Under the pieces are notes generated by a model that was not told the DNA's origin, searched no databases, and saw nothing but the letters and a program-made list of their open reading frames with translations. A stretch of 64,000 bases of DNA from Prostheceraeus crozeri (Eukaryota > Platyhelminthes > Polycladida > Euryleptidae), in assembly GCA_907163375.1 (NCBI GenBank), contig CAJQUW010003192.1, positions 62,001 to 126,000 on the forward strand, given 5' to 3'. Position numbers and translations under genes: made by a program. Below are positions 45,730 to 57,289 of this stretch, piece by piece. The first letter of the stretch is position 1. Each line of letters begins with the position of its first letter.

Positions 45730-48484
45730 TCATTGAAATTCACAGAGTGAAGTGAATTGTCGAGCCGAGAAAAGACCATATTTGTGAAGCGATTCATTAT
45801 GCCTTGTGAGAGCCTTTTCTGTGTAACTCATCAAGTCATGCTGAGAATAACCTCTAGATTTCATGATATTTAGTGTCTTGTTAGTTTTGTGCACAGCGTC
45901 TTGTAACTTCGAGCATATTCTACAATATCTGACTATCTGCGACGCGAAAACATGAAGGGCCATCTGTAATGGGATCATACTCTCTGGAAAAGTCAGTTGC
46001 ACCACAGAGAAAGAGAAGTCATCTACCTTGTGATATACTGAAGTTCTCAACCTGTTCTGTGAGATTTGTATTTTCACATCAAGGTAAACTACCTCTTTAT
46101 TGTTATCACCATTTCTCTCCGCCAACAAGTCAGGTGGATAAATTCTTTGAATCAACGAATTAAAGTGTTTATAATTGACAACACATATATCGTCTATGTA
46201 TCTTGATGTAGGTGATAACAAGCGTGCTAAATGATATTTCTTAGCTTTTATCAAATTTTGCATAAAAACATATTCGCAGTGTAAGAGGAATAGGTCAGCT
46301 AGGAGTGGACTAGAATTTCCTCCCATTGGAATGCCTTTAATCTGCCTGAAAAACTAAATTACCGAATGTGACGTAGGTCTGTGATAATAGGAAATGTATG
46401 GCTTCTTTTAACTTCTGTTTATCAAAACAGTGATAACCACTATATTTTTTCATTGAGCAAAAGGACTTATCATGTCCAATGCAAATAAATTTTCTATTTG
46501 AGGAATTAAACACCAAATCCATAATAGCGAATATGTGATCTTCAATCAATTTTTGATCAAGATTCGTATATAAGGTTGAAAAATCGAAAACTTGCAATGA
46601 ATGAACTTGTGTCGAATTTAATCTATGTAGAAATTCTTGTGTGGACTTTATACTCCAGAAGCAATCGAAACCGCTGTTTCTCTTAATTGCCATACAATAT
46701 CTCTGAAAATTGTCACGCAAAATACTTAAGGCTGAATTTACTTTGATGGAAAGCTTTTTCGATGTGCATTGTCGTGCTCCTGCTATGAATCTAAATTTGC
46801 ATGGAGTTTTGTGAAATTTTGGAATCCAATATAATTTTGGTAATTTTCTGTCTTTTTCACAGACAGATAGTTTAAACTCGCTTTTCATAATTGTTGTGTG
46901 TTGCTCAATTACATTCTGCGCTAAAATTTGCTCTGGACCATAGGTATCATTACCCGATATGTTCGACGTGGAAATATCAATTCCCAACTCGGCTAAGAGA
47001 ATTTTGAGATAAAACTTTTTGCAAATGAAGGCATAATTATTAGATGCTTTATCAACTGGCGTAATTATGACGTCATTCTGCAATTCTTTCAGATTTTTAC
47101 CCATTTTGACATTAATCTTGTGTCGATTACTGTGTGCGCGAAATCTATTCGAGAATTTCTTGGCAAGATATATTCGATCTTTAATCAGTGTCATGATTCT
47201 TGATTTCCACGCTGAGAATAAAGTAGCCTCAAGCTTCTCTTTCTTACTTATTTTTGTAATATGCTCATCTAATGAATTACTAATTTGAGTTGTTATGGCA
47301 CTCCAACTAAGGCTTTTGGGGATTCTGTGTTTGGTACCAAAACTGAAGAGTTGACGTAAGTCTTCATCATCCACAATATCCAGATCACCCGTTATTACGT
47401 GACCATAATGTGGGTAAACAAAAGATTGCCTCTTGCTACATGAGCATGGATTGTTCATGATGTGCATTACATCCTGAAACTTTAGGTTATTCAAAAAACG
47501 CCCATAATTGCAAAACTTCAATGCAGTGGGTTTATCTAATTTATAGAATATTTTCGGTGGATAACGTTCTTGAATTGTGCTTGGAATTAGCTTGCACACA
47601 CTGTGATCGCAGAATATAGACATGAGATTGAGTGAGTCTATTGTCTGAGATTCGAACGGGATGATAATGGTTGCTCGTTCTTTTACATTTTTGTTCTCCG
47701 AGTCTAGGTTAAGTTTATTTTGAATATATGCTGTTAGTACAAATGTCATCATATTTGCCTCATCCCTTGTCTTGCCTAGAATGGCTCTTAGCATAGTTTT
47801 AGGGAGAGATTTTAGATGATGATAAAACCTTGACATCCTACGCGTCTCAAAAGAATCTTGTAATTCTTGATAGGTATTGTCAAGTTCCATAATACCTGAG
47901 CTTTTTCTACCCGATTTTCTTATTCCATGACTCCTTTTTCGTCTGCTAATCGGATAACTAAAAAATTGATCATTGGATATGGACTGCTGAGATACACATC
48001 CACCTCCCAAAACTCTATCATTCAAACCCAAGGGGTATAAGGTATTGAGCATCTTGATATGCATGTCTTCCTTGCGGTTGAGCTCTCTGTTTATCTCTTC
48101 CGGTGATATGTATATATTGTCATCAACATGATCAATAATTTGCAATTCAACATCAGTCCAAGAATGATGATCTTGCTTAAAGTGATTGCTAAGATATGTG
48201 TTTAAGTGACCTTTTAATACTGAATGACGATGACCATTTAATCTACAATGTAGCGGTTGCTTTGTCTGTCCTACATATTGCATTCCACATCTGCTACATG
48301 ATATAAGATAAATAACATTTCTACTTTTACAAGTAAAAACACCTGGCTGATCAAAGATAAACCGGTTGCCTGTACTGAAACTTTCGTAGCAATTTTCGGT
48401 ATTCAAAGATTTACAGCAAAGACATCTATTGCTACCACAAAATCTAATGTTTTCCAAAGTAGAGGGCGCTATCCAAATTGTCAT
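45730..48484 (-). pseudogene. PLE protein, unit 4: frameshifted and split by insertion
   Basis: Two frames, 48484-46337 (715 codons) and 46326-45730 (198 codons), are separated by one extra A in the run at about 46349 (CTGAAAAACTAA versus CTGAAAACTAA), just before motif B. The 5' end is cut: the native first ~15 codons lie at 52964-53011, beyond the 4.49-kb insertion, and the apparent start MTIW comes from insertion filler. Small private changes (AAGAATTG at about 44625, CAGACGTC at about 44705) mark this unit. Confidence 0.85.
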
Positions 48485-48522
48485 ATATAATTGTCATATA
48501 ATTGTCAATAATTGTCATATAT

Positions 48523-49313
48523 AAAATTGTCACGCAAAATACTTAAGGCTGAATTTACTTTGATGGAAAGCTTTTTCGATGTGCATTGTCGTGCTCCTGC
48601 TATGAATCTAAATTTGCATGGAGTTTTGTGAAATTTTGGAATCCAATATAATTTTGGTAATTTTCTGTCTTTTTCACAGACAGATAGTTTAAACTCGCTT
48701 TTCATAATTGTTGTGTGTTGCTCAATTACATTCTGCGCTAAAATTTGCTCTGGACCATAGGTATCATTACCCGATATGTTCGACGTGGAAATATCAATTC
48801 CCAACTCGGCTAAGAGAATTTTGAGATAAAACTTTTTGCAAATGAAGGCATAATTATTAGATGCTTTATCAACTGGCGTAATTATGACGTCATTCTGCAA
48901 TTCTTTCAGATTTTTACCCATTTTGACATTAATCTTGTGTCGATTACTGTGTGCGCGAAATCTATTCGAGAATTTCTTGGCAAGATATATTCGATCTTTA
49001 ATCAGTGTCATGATTCTTGATTTCCACGCTGAGAATAAAGTAGCCTCAAGCTTCTCTTTCTTACTTATTTTTGTAATATGCTCATCTAATGAATTACTAA
49101 TTTGAGTTGTTATGGCACTCCAACTAAGGCTTTTGGGGATTCTGTGTTTGGTACCAAAACTGAAGAGTTGACGTAAGTCTTCATCATCCACAATATCCAG
49201 ATCACCCGTTATTACGTGACCATAATGTGGGTAAACAAAAGATTGCCTCTTGCTACATGAGCATGGATTGTTCATGATGTGCATTACATCCTGAAACTTT
49301 AGGTTATTCAAAA
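48523..49313 (-). pseudogene. Extra PLE RT fragment within the insertion
   Basis: This repeats unit sequence from AAAATTGTCACGC (equivalent to about 33654) to TTATTCAAA (about 34442). It encodes residues ~346-604 without the catalytic palm motifs. It has the same orientation as the array and is almost identical to it. It ends abruptly where the LINE starts. Confidence 0.85.
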
Positions 49314-49534
49314 TTAATTAAGCGCTGTCAAGCGTGGTGGTTGTGTCTCTCTGGAAGCTCTCGTTTGTGGAAGTGCAAATATCTCGTCGCTGTGTTCACG
49401 TCGGCCGTTTTGGATAAAAAATTATATCATCTGAATCCGCTTCGCGTCGGCATCAGTTCTGTGTGAATCCCATCTCGTCGCATCATCCGCATTCCTCGTA
49501 ATTTCGGATTAATCCATCATCTTGCGATCCTTCA

Positions 49535-51327
49535 GTGATCTCTTCTCATCTTCTTGCGTGTTGCAGACCGGTTCGCGTTTACATCACTTTTAATGTCATC
49601 GTGCACGTCATGCAGAAGATTTTCCGTCATTCGGATTATAAAGATGAAATGGGTAGTGATGATGTCATCCGGTGGTCTGGCATGTCGGTTGCAGTAACTG
49701 AACTAACCCCGCATAGTTCCGAGTTCAATCCCGTGGAGCTACATTTTGTTGGATTTCTGATTTGTATTTTATCAACGCTATTGGTGTTCTCCATAGATTG
49801 TGGTCACTTCTCAGAAACATCCAAACAAATGCCGGTTCAAACCTTTCAAGACTTGCTGAATTTTAGAAAACATCATCATAAGAACATTTGTGTTGGACAC
49901 ATTAACGTCAATTCGCTAAGGAAAGAAGATGATCGACCCTTGCTGACATTAAAGCGAGATTATCTTTGCAAGCTTAAACTCGATTTTCTGTGCGTTCAGG
50001 AAGCGAAGCTTGACAGAAGTACTCAAGATAAAGAGCTAACTACTGCTGGCTATCGTATATTCCGTGAGGATTTCGGAAGCATGGTGGCTCTTGCATTTTT
50101 GTGAAAGAAAATATTCCTGTCTCTCGTATTCCCATCAAATCATCAGGCAGAAAGTTTGAAGCTATCGAATGTATTGCTCTTCATGTCGTCACCACAGATA
50201 GTAACTTTGTCTTACTTTCGATCTATCGCCGTCCATCGAAATCACTGCTTCTTGCAAAAGAAGAGATTATGAAGTTGCTGACTTTGTGCTCTTCTGTTGA
50301 GTCAGAACTGATGGTTATTGGAGATTTAAATCTCTGCGCAATTGGAACACATAATACTAATCACACAAGTCTTTTGGAAGATATTTGTGCTCAATTCAAC
50401 ATAGACTGCCACGTTAATCAGGTAACAAGACCGGATAGTGCTGCATGCCTTGATCTCGTTCTTGCTGCTACTGATTTTATCTCCGGAATAGCCGTTCATG
50501 ATCCAGATCTTTCTGATCATTACATGGTGCTGGCAGCTCTTGTGTGCAATCGAAGAATGGATTCCAAAAAGACTTTCATGTGTAGATCCTTTAAATATTT
50601 TGATCCAGATAAGTTTCTTGAAGATGTCTCGACAGCGCTGCCGGTCTTTGGAGTTGGAAATATTTTTGATGATGTCGATAACAAACACCATTTTTTCAAC
50701 TCGCTCTATGTTGAGATATTGGATCAACACGCTCCATGGAAAGAAGTAACCATTAAAGCCAATAGTCATCCATGGTTTAACTCCGAACTTGCACATGCCC
50801 GTCGTCAAAAGCATGTGTGGTTGAACCGTACCCCCTTTGACACATCCGGGAAAAGAATAAAGGATTCATATGCATGGAAACAGAAAATTTTCTGGCAGAA
50901 AATCGAAAAACAGCTAAATCGAAAGAATGCGAAGGAATATTTCCAAATGAAGTGTGAATCTGAAAATCCCAAAGACTTCTACCGCACTTTTGGTGTTTAT
51001 TTTCAAAGCAAAAAAACATTCGATCAAACCAAGATTATGTTAGTGGATACTGTGAATAATGAATGCTGCATCGAAGACCATCAAGTGCACGAAAAGTTCG
51101 GCAAGTATTTTCAAAGTTTGATGATGGATGATCGTACTGATGCTGACATCAACAAGAGTTCGAACTTTGGTGATCATCTGAGTATTAAACTGATTGAAGA
51201 TTGTACAGAAAAGAAAGAAGCCTTTGAATTTTCGAGAATCTCACCATCAGAAGTAGAGAAAATAATACAGAAGAAAGTGCATTGTTCGAAGTCAACGGAT
51301 ATGATGGCATTCCTCCACGGGCAATAA
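49535..51327 (+). pseudogene. LINE ORF2, N-terminal and endonuclease part
   Basis: Two overlapping frames. The first (49535-50104) reaches the nuclease start ICVGHINVNSLRKE and DFLCVQEAKL, the APE strand-1 Asn and the Glu of Q-E-A/T-K-L. A one-base shift near 50080 moves to the second frame (50101-51327), with CIFVKENIPVSRI, VIGDLNLCAIG (G-D-x-N), CLDLVLA and the terminal catalytic DLSDHYMV (S-D-H). All APE motifs are therefore present. A second one-base loss near 51293 (STDMMAF in place of STGYDGIPP) sends the RT into the next frame. The enzyme nicks target DNA for target-primed reverse transcription. Confidence 0.8.
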
Positions 51328-52823
51328 AGTCTTCCGCGCCCATCTTCAGCATTCTGTTGGCTTCATTGTTCAATTCAATGACATCTTCCTGCACTTTTCC
51401 CTCAGCCTTGAAATGTGGGTCATGGAGTCCCGTGTTTAAAGGTGGCAATCAAACTGAATTAAGTAGGTATCGGCCAATTACTGTTCTAACTCAAACTGCT
51501 AAACTTCTGGAGAGCCTCATGACCAAGCAATTCTCGAAGTATATCCTGCCATCCATGTCACCTTTTCAGTTTGCTTACAAAGCAAACCACAATACGGAGT
51601 CTGCACTACTCTACATGACGGAATCGTGGAAGAAGGATATCGATAGTCGACAATGTGTGGGAATCCTGTCACTAGATTTATCCAAAGCGTTTGACAGCAT
51701 AAATCATGACCTTCTTCTACGAAAACTGAAATCATATGGAATGAGCGATTCGGCATTATCGCTTATGAGCTCTTATCTGACTTGTCGACAAAACTGCATG
51801 CGGGTAAATGGAAAGTATTCGAAGCAATGGTACCCAATCAACAGAGGAATCCCTCAGGGCTCTCAGTGGGGTCCGTTGATTTGGAACACATTCATTAACG
51901 ACTTTATTCTGTTCATAAAATCTCATCAATTACAAATTGTAGCATACGCAGACGATATGACACTGTGGACAGTTGGAAACTCATCCGAAAGCGTCCAACA
52001 AAAATTGACATCGGTGGTTCCACTAATTCTAGCTTGGTTCAAAGCCAACTATCTCCAAGTGAATCCTAGCAAGTTCCAGTTTATGGCCCTTGGAAGAGAC
52101 TCAGAGAAAATTCTCATCAAAATCAATGATGTGGAAATGCAAAGTCAGGACAAAATCAAGCTGTTGGGAGTAACTATTGACCGCAAATTTCAATACGATT
52201 ATCATGTTAAAAAGGTTACACGTACAATCGCTTGGAAGTTATGCGGGATAAACAGACTCAAGCGAATGGTGGACAAGAAAGTTAGATGGAGACTTATCCA
52301 GACATACATTATGCCTCACTTTCAGTATTCGTCGTCACTTCTTGTCTTCTCATCTGCTGCATCTAAGAAGAAATTGGAATCGATGTACGAGAGATGTATG
52401 AGACATGCGACAAGAGACTATAATAGCCCATTACACGAGTTACACGTCAAGCTCAAAGTTCCGTCACTAAGTGAAAAATGGCATTTGTCGCTCTTCAGAT
52501 TTATGCAATCAACTGAGAATACCATGAAAAAGCGCAAGACCCAAGCTGAGTCAACTTTTTTGTCAAAATGTCAATTCCTACCGGGATTCTCATCTGTTGT
52601 ATTTTTGGATATGTTTAGTGAATCCCCAGATGGAGCAAGAAGGAATGTTTTTCACCAGCCAAAATTCAATACGAAGACCTATGGCCATAACTCAATTCGG
52701 TATTACGGAGCGAGTTTTTGGAACAAAATCCCACAGGAATCGCGGCAACACAGTCACAAATCAGACACAGCACTGCACGCCATTCGTAAACATCTGCAGA
52801 AACAAAGTAGTATCACAAATTGA
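51282..52823 (+). pseudogene. LINE ORF2, reverse transcriptase part
   Basis: 513 codons. GYDGIPPRAIK opens the RT. SRYRPITVLTQTAKLLESLM is the fingers region and SLDLSKAFDSINHDLLLRKL is motif A. GIPQGSQWGPLIWNTFINDF is motif B and VAYADDMTLW contains the catalytic YADD. KIKLLGVTIDRKF is motif E. The C-terminus (ERCMRHATRDYNSPLHELHV, HNSIRYYGASFWNKIPQ) is typical of CR1/L2/Rex1-group LINEs. No stops occur in this part. The start MFEV is internal; the natural protein joins the upstream nuclease frame. Confidence 0.85.
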
Positions 52824-52963
52824 TTTCGTAACTGCTTGGCTAACTTTCAATGTATCGGAAATGCCCTTCTTCTCTCTTTTATGCATTACTTTATGAACTT
52901 TTTTCTTTCTGTAACGTAGTCACATGTACTTTGATGTACCGTGAAAATATACATATACTATCC

Positions 52964-53215
52964 ACTCCTTCGCATTAACGCTGAACACTTTTCGTACCAT
53001 ATAAACCATGAGAAAATTTGCCAGAGCCTCGAAAAGAGCGAGGAATTTGCCGAGGTTGGACTTTCAAATTCCTGCTATCTATTGGCATTTGCGCCTAAGT
53101 GACTATGTATGATAATTATTAAGATGTGGGACAAATTAGGCATTTCGCCAGCTAGCAGAGGTCCAGTAGCGGGGTCGTGAAACCACCTGCATCTGAAGAC
53201 ATACTATCCAAGTAA
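52964..53215 (-). mobile_element. Displaced 5' end of PLE unit 4
   Basis: From ACTCCTTCGCATTAACGC onward this matches the start of the PLE ORF (first ~15 codons, ATG near 53009) and the 5' flank of the other units. Confidence 0.85.
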
Positions 53216-53373
53216 TTCTCATACGATGATGAAAGTCATCCCAGTAGCCATTTATAATAGAATATAATGCTTACTAATTTAAATTATTAGTTAAAGTAGT
53301 CCTAAGGAGGACTGATGGCGTTCTCCAATCCGCAAGTGTACAAAGGCAATGCTACTGTAACCATTGGATTAAT
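53216..53373 (-). repeat. Partial fifth PLE unit (pseudo-LTR)
   Basis: 158 bp matching the 3' terminus of the other units, ending at ATTAATCA where they continue GTTCTTAAAAG. It includes the conserved hairpin AGTCCTAAGGAGGACT. This is the 5'-truncated outer copy expected at a PLE insertion. Confidence 0.85.
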
Positions 53374-54314
53374 CACATGACAGCAGATTTCTGTTTCCTA
53401 ACCATTTAAACTAATCTTATACTAATCTTATAATCCTTAATATTAATCTTTTGATAACTTTTTAGTTGTATTTTTCAATTTACTATGCATAAAAAGCACA
53501 AGAATAAAATAGGTATGCGTAACGTCTTACGCTCATTTTTTCAATGGCTCTTGATTTCATTCTGAACTCCACAGAAGGAATAGAAGCATTAAATAGCTTT
53601 AACATGAAATGTCGATAGAATTAGCTAAATGAGTAACTATCAACTTGTATAAAGTTTGATAATAATTTTGTTCAACTGTGTTATGAACGGAATTTATATA
53701 TAAGACATATTATATATAATGTATAAGACAATGTATGCATGTATTTCGAGTGCAATAATCGCAAAGTGAATGCTAGCTATATCAAGCCATGTATTTCTTT
53801 GTTAAATATTTTTTAGAAATTTATATCAGTGCAAATCTATGTAGCACTGACACTGCTGCAGTGTTCATTACTTGTCAGAGCATACGTGCAATTATCGGTA
53901 AGGATTGGACGCTTAGAAATCGGAATATAAACACATTGAAATCAATACTTCAAATGAGGACGCTATTGTATGATATTTTTGAATAACATACAAATATTTA
54001 ATGATATTTGTGAACATACTTAACTTTTCCTGGTCTAAGCTGTATGCAATTACAAGTAAGATTACTACGGTAACATTATAAACATTTTGCATACCGGTAT
54101 GTTATGTTGTATAACGCACTTTCTTTTTTCTAAGCTTCACGTCGAAAAAGTTTCAGACCCGTTATGAAAATAGACTAGGCCAATACTGTACACCCACTGA
54201 TGAGCTGTTCGAAAATAATATGAAATTAGCATGTTTGAAAATAATTTGATAGGTTACCTGTTGTTGCTCTACAATCTAAGCCTACATGTAATCACGCAAA
54301 TCTATTTTTTACAG
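53374..54314. other. Non-coding stretch right of the array
   Basis: AT-rich, with no supported gene. It ends in a pyrimidine-rich acceptor (TCTATTTTTTACAG) at 54314. Confidence 0.45.
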
Positions 54315-54397
54315 ATGTTAATCGACTGCATCCTATAGTCGAAAGGCTTGAAGAAATTGTGTCTGCTGCAAAATCAATTGATTTCAAACCTGGAACA
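54315..54397 (+). CDS. Putative internal exon 1 of an unrecognised gene
   Basis: An acceptor TTTTTTACAG and a donor GTAAGC bracket 83 nt. The open phase reads VNRLHPIVERLEEIVSAAKS then IDFKPGT, helical and gene-like. It ends on a complete codon, matching the next candidate exon. Upstream exons would lie left of the PLE array or have been lost. Family not recognised. Confidence 0.4.
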
Positions 54398-54625
54398 GTA
54401 AGCTTTATTCGATACTTAGTCTTATTTTGGCTTTTGCACTTGTAAGTTCAGTAAATGTTACTCTACACACATATTAAATTGTTACATGATGAAATTACTG
54501 CATTCAAAAATTGTGTTAGTTAAATCATGATTCGTGTATACAATTGTTAGGCCTATCGGGCGTATAGAAAAATGCCATTGGCCTACATGTAGGCAACTGT
54601 AAATTCATTGTCTTATTCTTTCCAG

Positions 54626-54792
54626 GATTTCAGGATGGAAACGGCTGATGAGGAGGAATCGGCAAGCAGATATCCCACGTCTTCTACTCCCAATCGCAAT
54701 CCTCTTGCAAGCATTTCATCCAACACTGATGATCTTTTGGTTTCAAAAAGCAAAGAATGTCTCCTCAAGAGGATAATGTTGAAATTGGAACG
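54626..54792 (+). CDS. Putative internal exon 2 of an unrecognised gene
   Basis: TTTCCAG precedes and GTGAGT follows. It reads DFRMETADEEESASRYPTSS, then NRNPLASISSNTDDLLVSKS and KECLLKRIMLKLER: acidic, Ser-rich, then a basic helix. In phase with the exon at 54315-54397; ends two bases into a codon. Confidence 0.45.
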
Positions 54793-56133
54793 GTGAGTTC
54801 AATGAACTGTTCAACAATGTAGGTTAGGTATACCGTAAAATGGATACCGTGCCTGAAACAAGTGTCTAAGTTCTGAGTGCTCTTGAACACTTTTGTCGAA
54901 TCAGTATAATGATCAAATATCAAAAATTAATTTTATGAGATCAATTGGATCTTTCTATAATGCCTCACAATGAATGTTCTCATTTAATCGATCCATTAGG
55001 CCTACATACGGATACCGGTAATTACAGTTTACTGAATAACATAAAAAACAATGATTATAAGCCGTACTCATACATTAATTATATCTAAAGTTATCTTAGA
55101 TGATACCATGGTAGAATACTAGTTACACCGTACGATGTGTATGCGTGGACAATGAATATTTTGACTACGAAAATTGAATCTACTGATCCCGAAGCGAAGC
55201 TGAGGGATTCTTATGCGCACCCACGCATAGCCATTGTATAACAGTATATTATCTTATTCCTATCTAGTGAAGCCAGAGTCATAGAGCGGGCATACATACT
55301 TGCATTTTTTATTATACGGCATATACTTTCCTTTTATACCGTATTTATATTACATGTATAACGGTAATTTACGTAATACACATTGCTTTGATTATACTTA
55401 CATGTACAGTCTGACATCCAAAAGTAAAATAAACATAACTGATATTATTGGTAATTTACAGTTTTTGTACCTCACTTCCAGATAAAAATTCAATTTGTGC
55501 ACCTGTATTCAATGCAACAAATGTACTCGTATATTTGAGTATCAGACATAAACAAAATCAAAATGCAACACAAAAAGAAAAGATTGTTTCAAATGACAAC
55601 CATCAAAATGTCAGTTATGTTATTTTATCTTTGGACGGCAGCAGTACTGTGCATTAAATTAGAAGCTTTTTAAATCGCTTTCATGGGAAGCTTTTTGGTT
55701 GTCATACATTAATTTATTCTTGCTGGTGTTTATACAATTTCACATTGCATTGATAGACCGACATGCATTCTACATTGTAGCATTCATTCTTTTCATACTA
55801 GGCCTACTTGTAAAATTCATCATTTCATTTTTTTCCAAAATAGCCGGATGAAATTTTTGTACTACGTAATTAGCGATTTTCAACTTCACTGTGGTGCATG
55901 AACATGTACATACATGTAGTATAATCTGAGAATCCAATAGGCCCTATATCTGGAGAGGATTTTAGGTGATATGCGAAATCAACAACAATAACAGCTGTCT
56001 CAACGAATCACTTGAATAAGACCGTTCACAGAAAATTACGATAATTATGTAGCTATGTCATGTAAATGTCATACCGTATACTATAGTGGATAGTCCATGT
56101 ATTTCATTCAATCTCTCGTTTCATTATTTTCAG
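54793..56133. other. Presumed intron
   Basis: No feature beyond short chance ORFs (55300, 55448). It could contain an unrecognised small exon, because the phases of the flanking candidate exons do not fit the best frame of the last one. Confidence 0.35.
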
Positions 56134-56239
56134 GTTTCGGTGCCGATCGGTATGGCAAAGTGAAAGCTGAAACAGAGTCAATTGTGCGCAAAAAGTTACA
56201 TACTGAAGCGGAATTACTGAGAAAACAAAATTTGTCCTG
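56134..56239 (+). CDS. Putative last exon of an unrecognised gene
   Basis: After TTATTTTCAG, one frame gives FGADRYGKVKAETESIVRKK then LHTEAELLRKQNLS and a TGA at 56237-56239, a coding-like charged helix. Direct splicing from 54792 would instead use another frame and stop after about 12 residues. Either an intermediate exon exists or this is not the true frame. Confidence 0.3.
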
Positions 56240-56308
56240 AATACACATAATACATATCATGCGGAAATGTTGCACTTTTTCTTCAATTTAATTATCGTAT
56301 AATTTTCG

Positions 56309-56649
56309 TGCTCGGGGAGTCTCAAATGTAACTACTTTTATCTAAGGAAATCGAAGGCTATTTTAATTTGCCTATGAAATTCCTACAACATAACTTTATG
56401 GGAATGCTATAAGGGATTTCTCCATGGGTTTGAAAGGGTTTTGCACTGAGAATGAAAGGGATTTCTATGGGATATCATATAGGAATCATAAGGGACTTTA
56501 AGGGGATCCCGTAGAAAACCCATAGAAAATCATATGGGATTCGTAGCAGGGAACCCCATAGAAATCCCCTTTCAGTCCCATTAAGAAGGGTCCAAAAATA
56601 CCATAGAAAATTTTGTATGGGAATCCCATACAATAGAGTCACTCGGGTA
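56309..56649. mobile_element. GGGATT-rich non-autonomous element, second copy
   Basis: The interior is dense with ATGGGAT, AAGGGATT and AATCCCATA words. The right end, read inversely, starts TACCCGAGTGACTCT like the left end of 27816-28548. The left end TGCTCGGGGAGTCTC is a poor partner. An ORF of 155 codons starting at 56617 overlaps its edge and has no recognised domain. Confidence 0.45.
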
Positions 56650-57289
56650 ACCTCGTCAATCGCCTGCCAAACTAATGATACAACCGGCCTTCATTCAATG
56701 AGTCACATACCAGAGGATGGGAGCGGAGAGAAACTGTATACTGCATCCAGGCGTCATTCATTTGCTCCCGGTCTATCGTGCGTGTTTTCACTTTCATCAG
56801 TCAGCTCAGCACCAGCGTTAATACATGTAGCTACATCGTTCTGCGGTCTTAAGCATGAATTTTCAAAGCTTTTAACGACACCTCCAGTTATTCATTCGTG
56901 TTTTGGAGATTTAGAGGATTCTGTCGTATTTCGACGTTCACAACCAATTTTCGTATTATACCGGCGCTTTTTTCATTTTGGAAATAGTTCTCCATCTTCA
57001 TCGCTACACGTTTTGATTCACATCTTTCCGAATCATCGACCTATAGTCTCTCCATCTTCGCTGAAAACCATTAAGTTGATGTGATTGATATTATTGCCGA
57101 AAAGTCATTTGAAGTGATTTCAAAATGTGATCAAATATTAGAACTACATACCGCTGCAGTCGAATAATCGAATAAAGCAAGGTGAATTTCCGAAGGAGGA
57201 TTGGAAAACATGGAAATTATAATGTGAGTTTTTTAAGGACCTGTTTACTGGTCAATTGCGTCATACTACAATTAGAATTTGTGTACAGT
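56650..57289. other. Non-coding stretch
   Basis: No supported feature; the frame 56617-57084 is open but has no motif I can name. Confidence 0.35.

Larger units (their letters stand above)
49314..52957 (+). mobile_element. CR1/L2-like LINE
   Basis: About 3.64 kb on the plus strand. A 5' leader of about 220 bp is followed by an APE-type endonuclease and RT in one ORF2, broken by two one-base shifts, and a short 3' tail ending ACATATA without a long poly(A). There is no RNase H. The absence of an obvious separate ORF1 suggests 5' truncation or a one-ORF type. Confidence 0.8.
48469..52963. mobile_element. Composite insertion in unit 4 (filler + PLE piece + LINE)
   Basis: CTATCC is found at 48469-48474 and again at 52958-52963, and joining across them restores the PLE sequence seen in other units. 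Between them, in order, are a 48-bp filler built of AATTGTCATATATA-like words (48475-48522), 790 bp of PLE RT sequence (48523-49313) and a LINE (49314-52957). The single duplication bracketing all three parts suggests they arrived together or were joined by repair. Confidence 0.8.
31320..53373 (-). mobile_element. Head-to-tail array of four-plus PLE units (Naiad-type)
   Basis: The junction word ATTCTCATACGATGATG occurs at 31320, 35671, 40022, 44374 and 53215. The first three spacings are 4351-4352 bp; the fourth is longer by the 4.49-kb insertion in unit 4. After 53215 only about 158 bp of a fifth unit remain, ending at ATTAATCA (53373). All units are on the minus strand and differ by only a few bases. 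PLEs commonly insert as tandem units with a 5'-truncated outermost copy (a pseudo-LTR), as seen here at the right end. The protein has GIY-YIG before RT, the permuted layout reported for Naiad and Chlamys PLEs. No target duplication was recognised. Confidence 0.9.

Noticed and set aside
48484-48484. Unit 4 ORF start MTIW as a genuine alternative N-terminus
   Set aside because: The codons come from insertion filler; the native start lies beyond the insertion.
31320-53373. CRISPR or satellite array
   Set aside because: The periodic unit is 4.35 kb and encodes a retroelement protein; there are no short direct repeats with unique spacers.
56617-57084. 155-codon ORF as a gene
   Set aside because: It begins with a non-ATG start inside a repeat element, composition is Ser-rich without motifs, and no splice or promoter context was evident.
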